A stretch of DNA of 64,000 nucleotides from Candidatus Thiocaldithrix dubininis (GCA_029972135.1 CP124755.1:2975001-3039000), one strand, 5' to 3'. Counted from the first letter of the stretch, positions 28,157-37,309 are shown. Notes: generated by a model not told the origin, from the letters alone. Made by a program: numbers and translations.

Positions 28157-28317
28157 GCGATCACATTCCTCAAAGCGGCTTTCTGGAAGGTTTTCGGGTC
28201 GGTGTAGGCTCTCCATCCCTACAAGCCCGCATGGCAACCGCCCTCCTCCTTAAAATTCACTTGGAACTATATCGTTTAAACTTTATAAATTCTAGTAAAC
28301 CAGCACAAATATTAGAA

Positions 28318-28917
28318 TTATCTTATATATACTGGAAAAATACGCCTAATTTCCCCAAAGACTTCATGTTCTAAATTAATCGCAATCGCTTGGGGTAGTT
28401 CCGTACTACTGGGTTCGGCGTTCCAATCATCCGAACCTGCTTGTTTAAACTCGATTTTAAGTGCCTTAACTTCTGTCATTAAGGCTTCAGTGACAGGTTT
28501 ATCTAGACTGGGATGGTCCACCAAACTCCAGCTACTGCGGATTAAGGCTTTACCGTCTAACTTATACAAAACACGCTGTAAGCTACTGCGCATTTGCCCG
28601 GTTTTACGCAATTCCCAACCTAAATCGGGATTGCCCCCCTTAGTAAATTCAATTAAAGCATTATCAGCTTGAGTAATAGCAGCTTGTTGTGCAAAACCAT
28701 CATTAACAGGGCGTGGCATAATTTGGCGTAAATCACGCTCCATATACATAAAAGCGCGTTGGAGATTTTGTAAAGCTGCTTGCTGCTCTTTCATATTACG
28801 GTCAGATTCAATCAATAACTGTACCGATTGAAACGTTACTCCAATTAAAATCGCCAAAATAGCCAGTGCAATCAACAGCTCAACCAGTGAAAAACCTGTT
28901 TGCTGTTTCAACTTCAT
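28318..28917 (-). CDS. gspJ: Type II secretion minor pseudopilin GspJ
   Basis: A 199-residue prepilin-like protein with the cleavage motif G-FSLVE after a short basic leader (MKLKQQTG), a hydrophobic helix (about 9-30) and a globular C-terminal domain whose ELRKTGQMRSSLQRVLYKLDG region resembles GspJ. Its start overlaps the gspI stop in ATGA form. It is the last gene of the G-H-I-J set here; gspK is not next, and unrelated genes follow. Confidence 0.88.
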   Translation of the reverse strand: MKLKQQTGFSLVELLIALAILAILIGVTFQSVQLLIESDRNMKEQQAALQNLQRAFMYMERDLRQIMPRPVNDGFAQQAAITQADNALIEFTKGGNPDLGWELRKTGQMRSSLQRVLYKLDGKALIRSSWSLVDHPSLDKPVTEALMTEVKALKIEFKQAGSDDWNAEPSSTELPQAIAINLEHEVFGEIRRIFPVYIR

Positions 28918-29297
28918 AGTTGTGGCTTGCTTAAATAAGCCGTTTGCACAGCAATCGCCTGTTGCTTATTCACTGTATCGTAAACCACGACCTCTAACTT
29001 ACGTATATCTTTATTGCTATTACTGACCGTTTGCACCCAAGACCATTTCACATTACCCATTATGCTTTCGCCTTTAGTCGTGCCTGTATCCGGCCAAGCG
29101 GTTTTTAATTGCACCTCAACTACCTGATTCGCCGCCACCCAACGCGCATACATAGCATTTTGCGCTTGCTGATAACTGGTTACATTGCCAATGCCCGTTT
29201 CCGCGCTCATTGCAATTACCATCGCTAATAATACCAAAGCAATCAGAATTTCAACTAAATTAAAACCTTGTTGTTTATGAGACTGCATAATCAGCAT
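28914..29297 (-). CDS. gspI: Type II secretion minor pseudopilin GspI
   Basis: A 127-residue pseudopilin with leader and cleavage motif QQG-FNLVE and the N-terminal helix (about 11-33), followed by the short GspI globular domain (ARWVAANQVVEVQL, VKWSWVQTVS). The start ATG at 29297 overlaps the gspH stop by one base; ATG 29288 is an equally reasonable start. GspI is the scaffold of the pseudopilus tip with GspJ and GspK. Confidence 0.88.
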   Translation of the reverse strand: MLIMQSHKQQGFNLVEILIALVLLAMVIAMSAETGIGNVTSYQQAQNAMYARWVAANQVVEVQLKTAWPDTGTTKGESIMGNVKWSWVQTVSNSNKDIRKLEVVVYDTVNKQQAIAVQTAYLSKPQL

Positions 29298-29827
29298 TAG
29301 CGAATCTGTTCCGTTACTAATTGACCCACTGCATTATATTCAAGCTGCATAACGCGCTGTTTATCTTCTTGTAATTCCCATTTAAACGGTTTCATTTCGC
29401 CAGTGGGTAAAATAAAAATTTGGGGTTTCACTTTGCCGCTTTTGGGTAAGCTGACAGCCGCGCCGTCAATATAAAGCGTTGGCTTAAACATACCACGATA
29501 TTGATACGCGCCCAACAGGGCGTCATCTGCCAGTGCTTGCCAATTATTGGTTTTACTCAGATCGGTTAAGCTAAAAAATTGGTAGCCTTTTTCATCAAAA
29601 CCCAAGGCCAAAGCCTGCGAACGAATCGCACTTTCGTCTTGAGCTAATTTTACTTTATGGTGCAATTGTTCAACTTCTTGCTGTAGCGGATCAAAAAAAC
29701 TCGGTGCGAGCAAAGAACCCACCATTGAATACAAAATGCTGATTACCAAAATGACAATCAGCAATTCGACTAAGGAAAAACCGGCAGATTGCTGTCTAAA
29801 ACTAGAGCGACCAGCTACCAATATCAT
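29297..29827 (-). CDS. gspH: Type II secretion minor pseudopilin GspH
   Basis: A 176-residue pseudopilin with a leader of about 15 residues, cleavage motif AG-FSLVE and the conserved N-terminal helix; the beta-rich GspH domain follows. ATG at 29827 is preferred because GAAGG lies about eight bases upstream. This overlaps the gspG end by 26 bases and implies coupling. The frame itself is open to 29872. GspH links the tip complex to the GspG filament. Confidence 0.87.
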   Translation of the reverse strand: MILVAGRSSFRQQSAGFSLVELLIVILVISILYSMVGSLLAPSFFDPLQQEVEQLHHKVKLAQDESAIRSQALALGFDEKGYQFFSLTDLSKTNNWQALADDALLGAYQYRGMFKPTLYIDGAAVSLPKSGKVKPQIFILPTGEMKPFKWELQEDKQRVMQLEYNAVGQLVTEQIR

Positions 29828-30227
29828 CCGCTGTGCCTTCTTTGCCATCCGCGCCAATGCTGTAGACCTCAAATGGCTTACCGTGTGTACCCGGATTCAA
29901 ATAACGGTAATCATTGCCCCACGGATCTTTGGGAATCTCCACCATATACTGTTTCCAACGTACTGAGGCATTACCCGGTTTAACCGATAATGCATTTAAT
30001 GCACCAGAGGGTGGCAAACCACCATTATCCGAACGATATTGCTCAAGACCCATCATAAGTTTACCAATTTCTTGACTGGCTTTTTGTCCGCGTGCTTTAT
30101 CCACGGTATCCATATTACTAAAGACCAAGCCCATTAATACGCCAATCACCACGATTACGATCATGAGTTCGGTTAATGAAAAACCTTGCTGGCTCACACG
30201 ACGCGCCTTAAGCACGGAACTAGACAT
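29802..30227 (-). CDS. gspG: Type II secretion major pseudopilin GspG
   Basis: A 141-residue protein that forms the body of the pseudopilus. The leader ends QQG-FSLTE and is followed by the N-terminal helix. The GspG domain shows DPWGNDYRYLNPG and GADGKEGTADD, matching the calcium-binding C-terminal loop of the family. The start at 30227 is chosen because AAGGA lies eight bases upstream; ATG 30236 would overlap that site. It is first in the G-H-I-J operon, whose promoter must lie in the short gap before the divergent rhombosortase (30228-30313). Confidence 0.93.
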   Translation of the reverse strand: MSSSVLKARRVSQQGFSLTELMIVIVVIGVLMGLVFSNMDTVDKARGQKASQEIGKLMMGLEQYRSDNGGLPPSGALNALSVKPGNASVRWKQYMVEIPKDPWGNDYRYLNPGTHGKPFEVYSIGADGKEGTADDIGSWSL

Positions 30228-30313
30228 ACACTTCATCCTTTTTTGCCTATTTTTGCTTATAGATTCTGGCATACTGCCAGCCAAATTGCCTACTTACAGC
30301 CTGTTAACGTTCT

Positions 30314-30904
30314 ATGTCAAACACGCTTTTGCGCCAACGTGGGTTATTAGGGATTAGCCTAAGCTTAATGTTGATCCTTTTACAAACGTGGCAACCCGAA
30401 TTATATTTTCAACGGCAACTGATCCAAAGCGGCGAAATCTGGCGGCTCTGGACGGGTAACCTCATACATACCAACGTCTGGCACGTTGCCCTCAACATTG
30501 GCGGTTGGGGCTTACTCTTATTGTTAGCACCCAATAGCTTAACCACCCGTTACTTAATGCTGAGCATTGCTGTATTAATGAGTGTGGTTGGTTTAGGTTT
30601 ATATAGCTGTAATCCCAACTTACTTTGGTATGCCGGATTTTCAGGCGTGCTTTACGGTCTATTTACGCTGGCTGGTATCTACTGGCTATTAGAACGTGAT
30701 TACGTGCTTGGGCTAATGTTATTATTGTTTAGCGGCGGCAAAGCCTTTAGCGATTTAGCTTTAGGTGGCGATAGCTTATCCAGCCAATTGATTGCTGCCC
30801 CGGTTATTTACGCCGCACACATTTACGGCATTATTGGCGCTGTCGGCTTAGCCTTACCCCAAATAAAACGCAGTTTGCCACATGCTAAGCCTAAACCCAC
30901 TTAA
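30314..30904 (+). CDS. rrtA: Rhombosortase (rhomboid-family intramembrane protease)
   Basis: A 196-residue multi-pass protein of rhomboid type. The catalytic Ser is S110 in YAGFSGVLYG and the catalytic His is H169 in AAHIYG. H52 and H57 precede an N in the helix-2 region (HTNVWHVALN). The short six-helix form with FSG-L-G fits rhombosortase, which processes GlyGly-CTERM proteins exported by type II secretion. Divergence from gspGHIJ fits that link. No GlyGly-CTERM substrate was noticed in the window. It overlaps comF by 23 bases. Confidence 0.82.
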   Translation: MSNTLLRQRGLLGISLSLMLILLQTWQPELYFQRQLIQSGEIWRLWTGNLIHTNVWHVALNIGGWGLLLLLAPNSLTTRYLMLSIAVLMSVVGLGLYSCNPNLLWYAGFSGVLYGLFTLAGIYWLLERDYVLGLMLLLFSGGKAFSDLALGGDSLSSQLIAAPVIYAAHIYGIIGAVGLALPQIKRSLPHAKPKPT

Positions 30905-31562
30905 ACAACGGCTTGCTTATTGGTTACAGCCAGAGTGTGCCTTTTGTACTGCACCGCGCTTATTTGATAACCCCCTTTGCCAACCCTGTTTTAATGCCCT
31001 ACCTTGGTGTGAGCAGGCCACTTTACTCAAACAGCAATGGCCGGTTTATAGCGCTTTTTATTATCAATTACCGCTGCGACGGAGTTTCATTAATCTCAAA
31101 TTCGCCAAACAATTAGCGAATGTCGGCACATTATCCCCCTTAATGATGCACGGTTTACTCACACAAATACCAGCATTACCGCAAGCTATTCTACCTGTAC
31201 CCTTGCACACGAAACGCCTACAACAACGCGGTTTTAATCAAGCATTAGAACTGGTTAAACCTATGGCAAGCGCTTTAAACATTCCTTTACTCAAAACTGC
31301 GGTGATTCGCCAAAAGTATACACAAGCACAATCAGCCTTAGATTACGCGCAACGCCAAGCCAATATTGCCGAAGCTTTCGCCTTAGCTCAACACTTGCCT
31401 TATCAACATATTGCGATTTTTGATGATGTGATTACGACGGGCGCGACGGTTGCTGCCTTAGCTGAATTATTAACACAGAGTGGGGTTAAACAAGTGGAGA
31501 TTTGGTCGTTTGCGCGGACACAGCCGCAAATAATTGAGCGTAAGCCTGCGCCTGTTGGGTAA
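30882..31562 (+). CDS. comF: ComF-family phosphoribosyltransferase-like protein
   Basis: A 226-residue protein of the ComF/GntX family, linked in other bacteria to DNA uptake or processing. It has N-terminal CxxC pairs for zinc (ECAFC, LCQPC) and a PRT domain with PVPLHTKRLQQRGFNQA and the PRPP-binding loop IAIFDDVITTGAT. The start lies within the end of rrtA. Its last 77 bases overlap, in opposite orientation, the end of thiE. Biochemical role uncertain. Confidence 0.9.
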   Translation: MLSLNPLKQRLAYWLQPECAFCTAPRLFDNPLCQPCFNALPWCEQATLLKQQWPVYSAFYYQLPLRRSFINLKFAKQLANVGTLSPLMMHGLLTQIPALPQAILPVPLHTKRLQQRGFNQALELVKPMASALNIPLLKTAVIRQKYTQAQSALDYAQRQANIAEAFALAQHLPYQHIAIFDDVITTGATVAALAELLTQSGVKQVEIWSFARTQPQIIERKPAPVG

Positions 31563-32130
31563 TATTCGCTGCATTAAATAAGTCTGTAATGACCGCCAAC
31601 ATATCCGCACCCGCCTTAATTAAACTGGGCGCAGTGGCTAAACTAATGCCACCAATCGCACACAGCGGAATGTTTAAATGCTGTTTAGCTTGTGCTAATA
31701 CACTTAGCTCAGCGCGTTGTGCCAGCGGTTTGGTATTGGAAGCAAAAAAACTCCCAAATGCCACATAATCCGCACCTTGCATTTGGCTGTCTAAAGCAAG
31801 CGCTAATTGGTTATAACACGACGTGCCAATAATAAAACGCGCCCCCAGATAATCACGAGCCGCACGTAAATCCACATCTTCCCGCCCAACATGCACGCCC
31901 TGCGCCTGTACCTGTTTAGCCAATTTTATATCGTCATTTACAATAAATAAGGCGTTATAGTGCTGGCATAAATCTCGCAGCATTTGCGCATCGCTTAAGC
32001 GTTGCGGCGCATTATTTGATTTATCGCGGTACTGCACTAACGCAGCACCGCCTTGTAAGGCTTGTTCGACTTTATGCCCTAACACCGAGCCATGTGAACC
32101 ATCGGTAATAGCATATAAGCCGTTTAACAT
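31486..32130 (-). CDS. thiE: Thiamine-phosphate synthase
   Basis: Joins HMP-pyrophosphate and thiazole phosphate to make thiamine phosphate. The 214-residue TIM barrel shows GLYAITDGS, VQYRDKS (pyrophosphate site), FIVNDDIKLA, GVHVGREDVD, and the C-terminal AIGGISLATAPSLIKAGAD phosphate site. The start is ATG 32130, inside the thiD stop (seven-base overlap). The last dozen residues (from AAVSAQ) extend into the convergent comF gene. No TPP riboswitch is visible upstream of this pair. Confidence 0.92.
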   Translation of the reverse strand: MLNGLYAITDGSHGSVLGHKVEQALQGGAALVQYRDKSNNAPQRLSDAQMLRDLCQHYNALFIVNDDIKLAKQVQAQGVHVGREDVDLRAARDYLGARFIIGTSCYNQLALALDSQMQGADYVAFGSFFASNTKPLAQRAELSVLAQAKQHLNIPLCAIGGISLATAPSLIKAGADMLAVITDLFNAANITQQAQAYAQLFAAVSAQTTKSPLV

Positions 32131-32924
32131 GCGTTCGCCCAATACAAACGATTGGGTAACCATTGACAATGCCCGACTTTACGCCCCGCTTGCAAGCTAC
32201 CCCAAGTGTAAGCTTGTGCTGTGCCAACCGCCGTTGCAATATCCTGACCTTTGGCTATATTTGCCGCACATGTCGCCGCTAACGTACAGCCAGAACCGTG
32301 ATACGTTTCGGGTAAGCGTTCCCATGACCATGTACGCAAACGTTTACCGTCGCCATATAAGACATTCTCGACTTTTTGCGTATCGCCATGCGTTCCTGTC
32401 ACTAATACATAAGCCGCACCTTGCGCTAATAAACACAAAGCTTGCTCGTCTGTATCCACACATTTGGGAGCTAAACGCTGTAACTCAGGTAGATTCGGCG
32501 TGACTAAGGTGGTTAATGGCAATAAATGTTCACAGATCGCGTTAATTAAATCCGTATTAGATAACGCTGCACCGCCACCGGCAGCTAAAATCGGATCAAG
32601 AATCACCGGCACATTCGGAAATTGCTGAATAATATGTTCAACCGCTAACACAACATCAACCGACCCCAGTAGACCCACTTTAATAGCAGCAATCGGGATA
32701 TCGCTTTGCAAAGCTTCGGCCTGTTGTAATAACAAGTAATCCGCAATTGGCATAACGCGTTTTACATTACAGGTATCTTGTACAGTTAAACAGGTAATAA
32801 TTGAAGTTGGATGACAGCCTTGGCTAACAATGGCTTCAATATCCGCTTGAATACCCGCACCACCAACGGGATCATGTCCCGACAGTGTTAGAATAACAGG
32901 AGGTATAGAGGGTGTTTCATCCAT
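32124..32924 (-). CDS. thiD: Hydroxymethylpyrimidine (phosphate) kinase
   Basis: Phosphorylates HMP and HMP-phosphate in thiamine synthesis. The 266-residue ribokinase-fold protein has SGHDPVGGAGIQAD near the N-terminus, VLDPILAAGGG, and the C-terminal anion hole and catalytic region TYHGSGCTLAA with its general-base Cys/Asp neighbourhood. ATG at 32924 lies two bases past the preceding stop. The GGGGGAGG upstream is about 13 bases away, a little long, so a TTG start at 32936 or 32933 cannot be excluded. Confidence 0.92.
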   Translation of the reverse strand: MDETPSIPPVILTLSGHDPVGGAGIQADIEAIVSQGCHPTSIITCLTVQDTCNVKRVMPIADYLLLQQAEALQSDIPIAAIKVGLLGSVDVVLAVEHIIQQFPNVPVILDPILAAGGGAALSNTDLINAICEHLLPLTTLVTPNLPELQRLAPKCVDTDEQALCLLAQGAAYVLVTGTHGDTQKVENVLYGDGKRLRTWSWERLPETYHGSGCTLAATCAANIAKGQDIATAVGTAQAYTWGSLQAGRKVGHCQWLPNRLYWANAC

Positions 32925-32926
32925 TG

Positions 32927-35638
32927 TTAGCAACAAACCTCCCCCAAGCGTTTAGTGACGATGACGACACCATCATCCATTTGACCTTTGTGTTTCTCAA
33001 AGCCCATACGCTGCATGAGTTTTAACATTCCGGTATTATGTGCCAATACTTCACCTTCAATAGTACGTAAGCCTTTCGCACGCGCTGTATCAATTAAGGT
33101 TTGCATCATCACACCGCCTAAGCCTTTATTCTGGAAGGCATCAGCAATCACCAGCGCGAACTCACAACTGGTTTTATCGGGGTTTATCGCAAACCGCGCC
33201 ACGCCCATTTCAACCTCTTTGCCCTCAATTTTGGTTAAGGCCAAAAACGCGATTTCACGATCATAATCAATTTGTGTAAGACGCACCAACATATCAGGCG
33301 TTAATTCCCGTAATGCCTGCATGAAACGCATATAACGCGATTCTTTCGATAGATTGCGCACAAACTCTTGTTCCATTTCCGCATCTTCAGGGCGGATAGG
33401 GCGAATTACGATATCTGTACCATCATGCAATTGTAATTTCTTCACCAAATCATTCGGATAAGGGTGAATTGCCATATGATCATAACGGCGGGCAGTCACC
33501 GGTGGATAGTTAATGGTGAAACGTGCATCAACCGCAATCACCCCATTCTGATCAGCCACTAATGGATTAATATCCATTTCCACGATTTCGGGTAATTCAC
33601 ACACCATTTCAGAGACACGCTGCATGACTTTCCATAATGCCTCGAAATTAATTTTCGGCATATTGCGGAATTCACCTAATAAACGCGCTACTCGAGTACG
33701 GCAAATGGTTTTCTTAATCATGTAATCATTGAGGGGGGGTAATGCCACCGCATGATCTCGATGAATTTCAACGGCTGTGCCGCCCATACCAAAGCTAATG
33801 ACAGGACCAAATACTGGATCACGGACGACACCAATCATTAATTCACGGGCTGAATTACTTTGATGCATACGTTCAATTGTTACACCGTCAATCCGTGCTT
33901 CTGGCACACTGCGACGGGTTGATTCAATCAGCTCTTGATAAACACTGCGCACCGAATGCGCGTTGGCAATGTTTAAACGAACGCCGTTTACATCGGATTT
34001 ATGCAGCACATCCGGTGAGCTAATTTTCATTACCACGGGAAAACCCAAGGATTCAGCAGCCACTAAGGCTTCGGCTGGACTACGGGTTAAAATGGTGGGC
34101 ACAGCGGGAATACGAAACGCGGATAAAATCGCGCGCGATTCGGTGGTGGATAAGGCTCGACGCCCTTCAGCTAAAACGCTTTCAATAATTAAGCGGGCGC
34201 CCTGAATATCTGGCTCACGTTCTTGCTCAGGCACAGAAGGTGGTACTTGTAATAACATTTTTTGGTTATTACGGTAGCTGGTTAAATAGGAAAAAGCTTC
34301 AACAGCGGCTTCTGGTGTCCGGAAATGCGGAATATGATAACCCGATAAGACTTGACGACCCGCGCTAACTTGTTCGTCACCCATCCAACAGGCTAATACC
34401 GGCTTGCAATTTTTAGATTTTTTGCCATCTTTACATAACTTACCGACTGCTTCGGCTACTGCTACGGGGTCAGTCATTGCTTGTGGCGTAAGCATAACTA
34501 AAATACCGTCAACATCCTCATCCTGCATGCAAATGGTTAGGGCAGAGGCATAACGTTCTGGGCTAGCATCGCCTAAAATATCCACCGGATTACCGTGTGA
34601 CCACGTAAACGGCAAAATTTTGTTTAATTCAGCTAAGGATTTAGCGCCTAAGGTTGCCATACGCAAACCTGTTTCGCTGACTTTATCCGTTGCCATTACA
34701 CCAGGGCCACCGCCATTCGTCATAATCAACAAGCGGTTTTGTTGTACCCGTAAGCCTGATGATAAGATTTGTGCAGCGGAAAACAGTTGATTGATATTAT
34801 CAACCCGTACCACGCCTGCCCGTTCTAAGGCGGCATTAAAGGCTTCATTACTGCCGACAATTGCACCTGTATGTGTGCTAGCTGCTTTAGAGGCTTCTTC
34901 AGAACGCCCTGCTTTTAACACCACAACTGGTTTCATACGTGAAGCGGTACGTAAGCCACTCATAAAGCTACGTGCATCATCCACGCTTTCGATATACAAC
35001 AAAATACTATCGGTTTTGGGATCAAGTGCTAAAAAATCTAACACATCGCCAAAATCAACATCTGCGGTATCGCCTAAGGTCACTACACTCGAAAACCCAA
35101 TTTGTCGCGCCGCTGCCCAATCTAAAATAGCGGTACACATACCGCCAGATTGCGAAACTAAAGCTAAATTGCCGGGCTTAGCAGTGCTACGGCTGTACGT
35201 GGCATTTAAACCTGCCGCAGGACGCATCACTCCCATGCAATTCGGCCCAATAATATGCACGCCATATTGCTGGGCAATTTCGACCATATCTTTTTGTAAG
35301 CGCTGCCCTTTAATTCCAGCTTCACTGAAACCCGATGAGATAATAATCGCACCCTTTACATTATGCTCGCCGCATTGTTGAATGATACTGGGGACGGTAT
35401 TAGCGGGCGTGGCAATCACGGCTAATTCGACTGGCTTATCTAAGGCGGTTAAGTTAGGGAAACATTCAAGCTCTTGTACTTTGGCATGTTTCGGATTAAT
35501 GGGATATAAAGAACCTTTAAAGCCCGCATCTAACAAATTTTTAAAAACTAGTGTGCCTACACTATCGGGGCTTTCACTCGCACCGAATACAGCAATACTT
35601 TTGGGAGAAAACAATTGATTTAAATAATGGTGACCCAT
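32927..35638 (-). CDS. PatZ-type protein: NDP-forming acyl-CoA ligase fused to a GNAT acetyltransferase
   Basis: A 903-residue multidomain protein. The N-terminal two thirds are acyl-CoA synthetase (ADP-forming) alpha and beta modules: the CoA-binding domain begins FSPKSIAVFGAS, and an ATP-grasp domain lies around residues 500-700 (FPVVMKISSPDVLHKSDVNGV). The last 160 residues are a GNAT domain with the acetyl-CoA loop QNKGLGGVMM and HNTGMLKLMQRMGFE. This is the layout of PatZ/Pka lysine acetyltransferases, which often silence acetyl-CoA synthetase. ATG 35638 is the normal family start; the frame runs on to 35710. It is divergent from an HDAC-family gene 107 bases away. Confidence 0.9.
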   Translation of the reverse strand: MGHHYLNQLFSPKSIAVFGASESPDSVGTLVFKNLLDAGFKGSLYPINPKHAKVQELECFPNLTALDKPVELAVIATPANTVPSIIQQCGEHNVKGAIIISSGFSEAGIKGQRLQKDMVEIAQQYGVHIIGPNCMGVMRPAAGLNATYSRSTAKPGNLALVSQSGGMCTAILDWAAARQIGFSSVVTLGDTADVDFGDVLDFLALDPKTDSILLYIESVDDARSFMSGLRTASRMKPVVVLKAGRSEEASKAASTHTGAIVGSNEAFNAALERAGVVRVDNINQLFSAAQILSSGLRVQQNRLLIMTNGGGPGVMATDKVSETGLRMATLGAKSLAELNKILPFTWSHGNPVDILGDASPERYASALTICMQDEDVDGILVMLTPQAMTDPVAVAEAVGKLCKDGKKSKNCKPVLACWMGDEQVSAGRQVLSGYHIPHFRTPEAAVEAFSYLTSYRNNQKMLLQVPPSVPEQEREPDIQGARLIIESVLAEGRRALSTTESRAILSAFRIPAVPTILTRSPAEALVAAESLGFPVVMKISSPDVLHKSDVNGVRLNIANAHSVRSVYQELIESTRRSVPEARIDGVTIERMHQSNSARELMIGVVRDPVFGPVISFGMGGTAVEIHRDHAVALPPLNDYMIKKTICRTRVARLLGEFRNMPKINFEALWKVMQRVSEMVCELPEIVEMDINPLVADQNGVIAVDARFTINYPPVTARRYDHMAIHPYPNDLVKKLQLHDGTDIVIRPIRPEDAEMEQEFVRNLSKESRYMRFMQALRELTPDMLVRLTQIDYDREIAFLALTKIEGKEVEMGVARFAINPDKTSCEFALVIADAFQNKGLGGVMMQTLIDTARAKGLRTIEGEVLAHNTGMLKLMQRMGFEKHKGQMDDGVVIVTKRLGEVCC

Positions 35639-35745
35639 GGCCAATAAAACCTCTACAATTGGCAGGAGGAGCACAACAAACTCGAAATAGGCAAACTGGG
35701 TTTGTTGCAATGCAACATATTCTACTCTCTTTTATTGAAAATGCT

Positions 35746-36675
35746 ATGACAGTTGCAGTAATTACACATTCACATTGTACTTTACATGACAATGGAACTC
35801 CGCATCACCCGGAATCCGCTGATCGGCTTGGTGCAATTAATAACCGCATGATTATGTCTGGTGTGGACTGGATCGCGCGTCACTATGACTCACACTGCGC
35901 AGAACGTGAGCACTTGACTCGCGTACATGATGAAGATTATATCGACCGTGTATACGCCACTAGCCCTACTGAAGGCTTTGCCTTGTTAGATGGTGATACC
36001 GGCATGAATCCGCATTCCTTAGATGCAGCATTACACGGCGCGGGGGCTGTCATTATGGCGGTCGACCTAGTAATGGCTGGTACACATAAGCATGCGTTCT
36101 GTGCTATTCGTCCACCCGGTCATCATGCAGGGCGTAATGTAGCAGCGGGTTTCTGTATTTTTAACAATGTAGCAGTAGGCGCAGCCCATGCTATGGAAGT
36201 ATATGGCATTGAGCGGATTGCCATTATTGACTTTGATGTACATCACGGCGATGGTACTGAAGCTATTTTTAAAAACGAACCGCGCGTCATGTTCTTCTCA
36301 TCATTCCAGCATCCGTTTTATCCCTTCTCAGGCGCGGACACCAACCTACCCAATATTAAAAACTTGCCAATGCCTTCGGGTACGGGCGGCGCGGCGTGGC
36401 GCGAAGCGATTGAAGCCCAATGGTTACCAGCGATGCGGGAATTTAAACCCGAATTAGTCATGATTTCCGCAGGTTTTGATTCGCACGCCGAAGATGATAT
36501 GGGCGGCTTTAACTTGTTAGAACGCGACTATGTGTGGATTACCCGTGAACTCTGCCAAATTGCTAAAGAATTTGCAGATGGGCGCGTGGTGTCCTGTTTA
36601 GAAGGTGGCTACGAATTATCACCACTAGCACGTAGTGCCACTATGCACATTAAGGAACTGGCGGAATTCCACTAA
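35746..36675 (+). CDS. Histone deacetylase/acetoin utilisation-family deacetylase
   Basis: A 309-residue zinc amidohydrolase. Family motifs are HHPESADRL, FCAIRPPGHHA, IIDFDVHHGDGT (zinc ligands Asp and His) and ISAGFDSHAEDDMGG (third zinc ligand Asp). The most natural start is ATG 35746 (MTVAVITHSHC), matching usual family length. The frame is open to 35551 and ATG 35710 is possible; no clear Shine-Dalgarno decides. Bacterial members act on acetyl-lysine, acetylpolyamines or related amides. The divergent PatZ-type gene hints at an acetylation/deacetylation pair. Confidence 0.88.
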   Translation: MTVAVITHSHCTLHDNGTPHHPESADRLGAINNRMIMSGVDWIARHYDSHCAEREHLTRVHDEDYIDRVYATSPTEGFALLDGDTGMNPHSLDAALHGAGAVIMAVDLVMAGTHKHAFCAIRPPGHHAGRNVAAGFCIFNNVAVGAAHAMEVYGIERIAIIDFDVHHGDGTEAIFKNEPRVMFFSSFQHPFYPFSGADTNLPNIKNLPMPSGTGGAAWREAIEAQWLPAMREFKPELVMISAGFDSHAEDDMGGFNLLERDYVWITRELCQIAKEFADGRVVSCLEGGYELSPLARSATMHIKELAEFH

Positions 36676-36691
36676 ATTTTAATTATACCCA

Positions 36692-36721
36692 ATACAAGCG
36701 GTGAATCCTTGCCGCTTGTCC
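36692..36721 (+). terminator. Hairpin after the deacetylase gene
   Basis: Perfect arms ACAAGCGG (36694-36701) and CCGCTTGT (36712-36719), about 20 bases past the stop. There is no U-tract on either strand, so termination may be weak or the hairpin may only stabilise the 3-prime end. Confidence 0.35.
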
Positions 36722-36793
36722 ACTATTGACTGCTACAGCAAGCACTTACCGTAGAATAATAGCCTTATGTTTATGCTATTTGAGTGCTATACC

Positions 36794-37309
36794 ATGCGTC
36801 TGATCACGCTGTTTTTAACCCTAAGCTTAAGTTTATGTTCCACGCTTGCATCGGCTGAAGTTTATCGTTGGATAAATGCGGATGGCAATGTGGTATACGG
36901 AGATGATCCACCGAAAAAAAGCGGTGCAACCCGAGTTGAACTACCGACCCTAACCGTTGCGGACAGCTATAAAGCCGCGCCAGTCAAAAGTACGACTAAA
37001 GCAGAAGCCAGCGAAACAGAATATACCAGCTTTAAAATTGCAACCCCTGCCACTGGCGATACCTTAAGAGCCAATGATGGCGCGGTGGGTGTCAGTGTCG
37101 AATTACAACCCGCTTTAAAACCGGGTGATGCGATTACGCTGTATTTAGATGGTAAACAAGTTGGGACAGGAGAAACCACCAGCTTTAGTTTGACTGATAT
37201 ACCACGGGGCGAACATACCGTCTTTGCCTTGGTAAGTAATAAACAGGGCGAAGTGGTTAAAAATACGGAAGGCGTCAAATTTAACGTCTTACGTGCCTCG
37301 GTTTTATAA
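36794..37309 (+). CDS. Secreted DUF4124-domain protein
   Basis: A 171-residue exported protein. It has a signal peptide (cleavage near ASA-EV), then a DUF4124 module (VYRWINADGNVVYGDDPP), the small Trp/Gly-containing domain seen in many gammaproteobacterial periplasmic proteins. A beta-sandwich-like domain follows (TGDTLRANDGAVGVSVEL ... PRGEHTVFALVSNKQGEVVKNT) resembling an Ig-like fold. ATG 36794 starts the signal peptide; the frame begins nine codons earlier. Function unknown. Confidence 0.78.
   Translation: MRLITLFLTLSLSLCSTLASAEVYRWINADGNVVYGDDPPKKSGATRVELPTLTVADSYKAAPVKSTTKAEASETEYTSFKIATPATGDTLRANDGAVGVSVELQPALKPGDAITLYLDGKQVGTGETTSFSLTDIPRGEHTVFALVSNKQGEVVKNTEGVKFNVLRASVL

Noticed and set aside
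31486..32130. TPP riboswitch controlling thiD-thiE
   Set aside because: thiD starts two bases after the preceding gene, leaving no leader, and no CTGAGA/thi-box motif was seen upstream.
34791..35381. 196-residue open frame antisense to the PatZ-type gene
   Set aside because: It mirrors the codon pattern of the conserved gene on the other strand, has no recognisable domain and no ribosome site.
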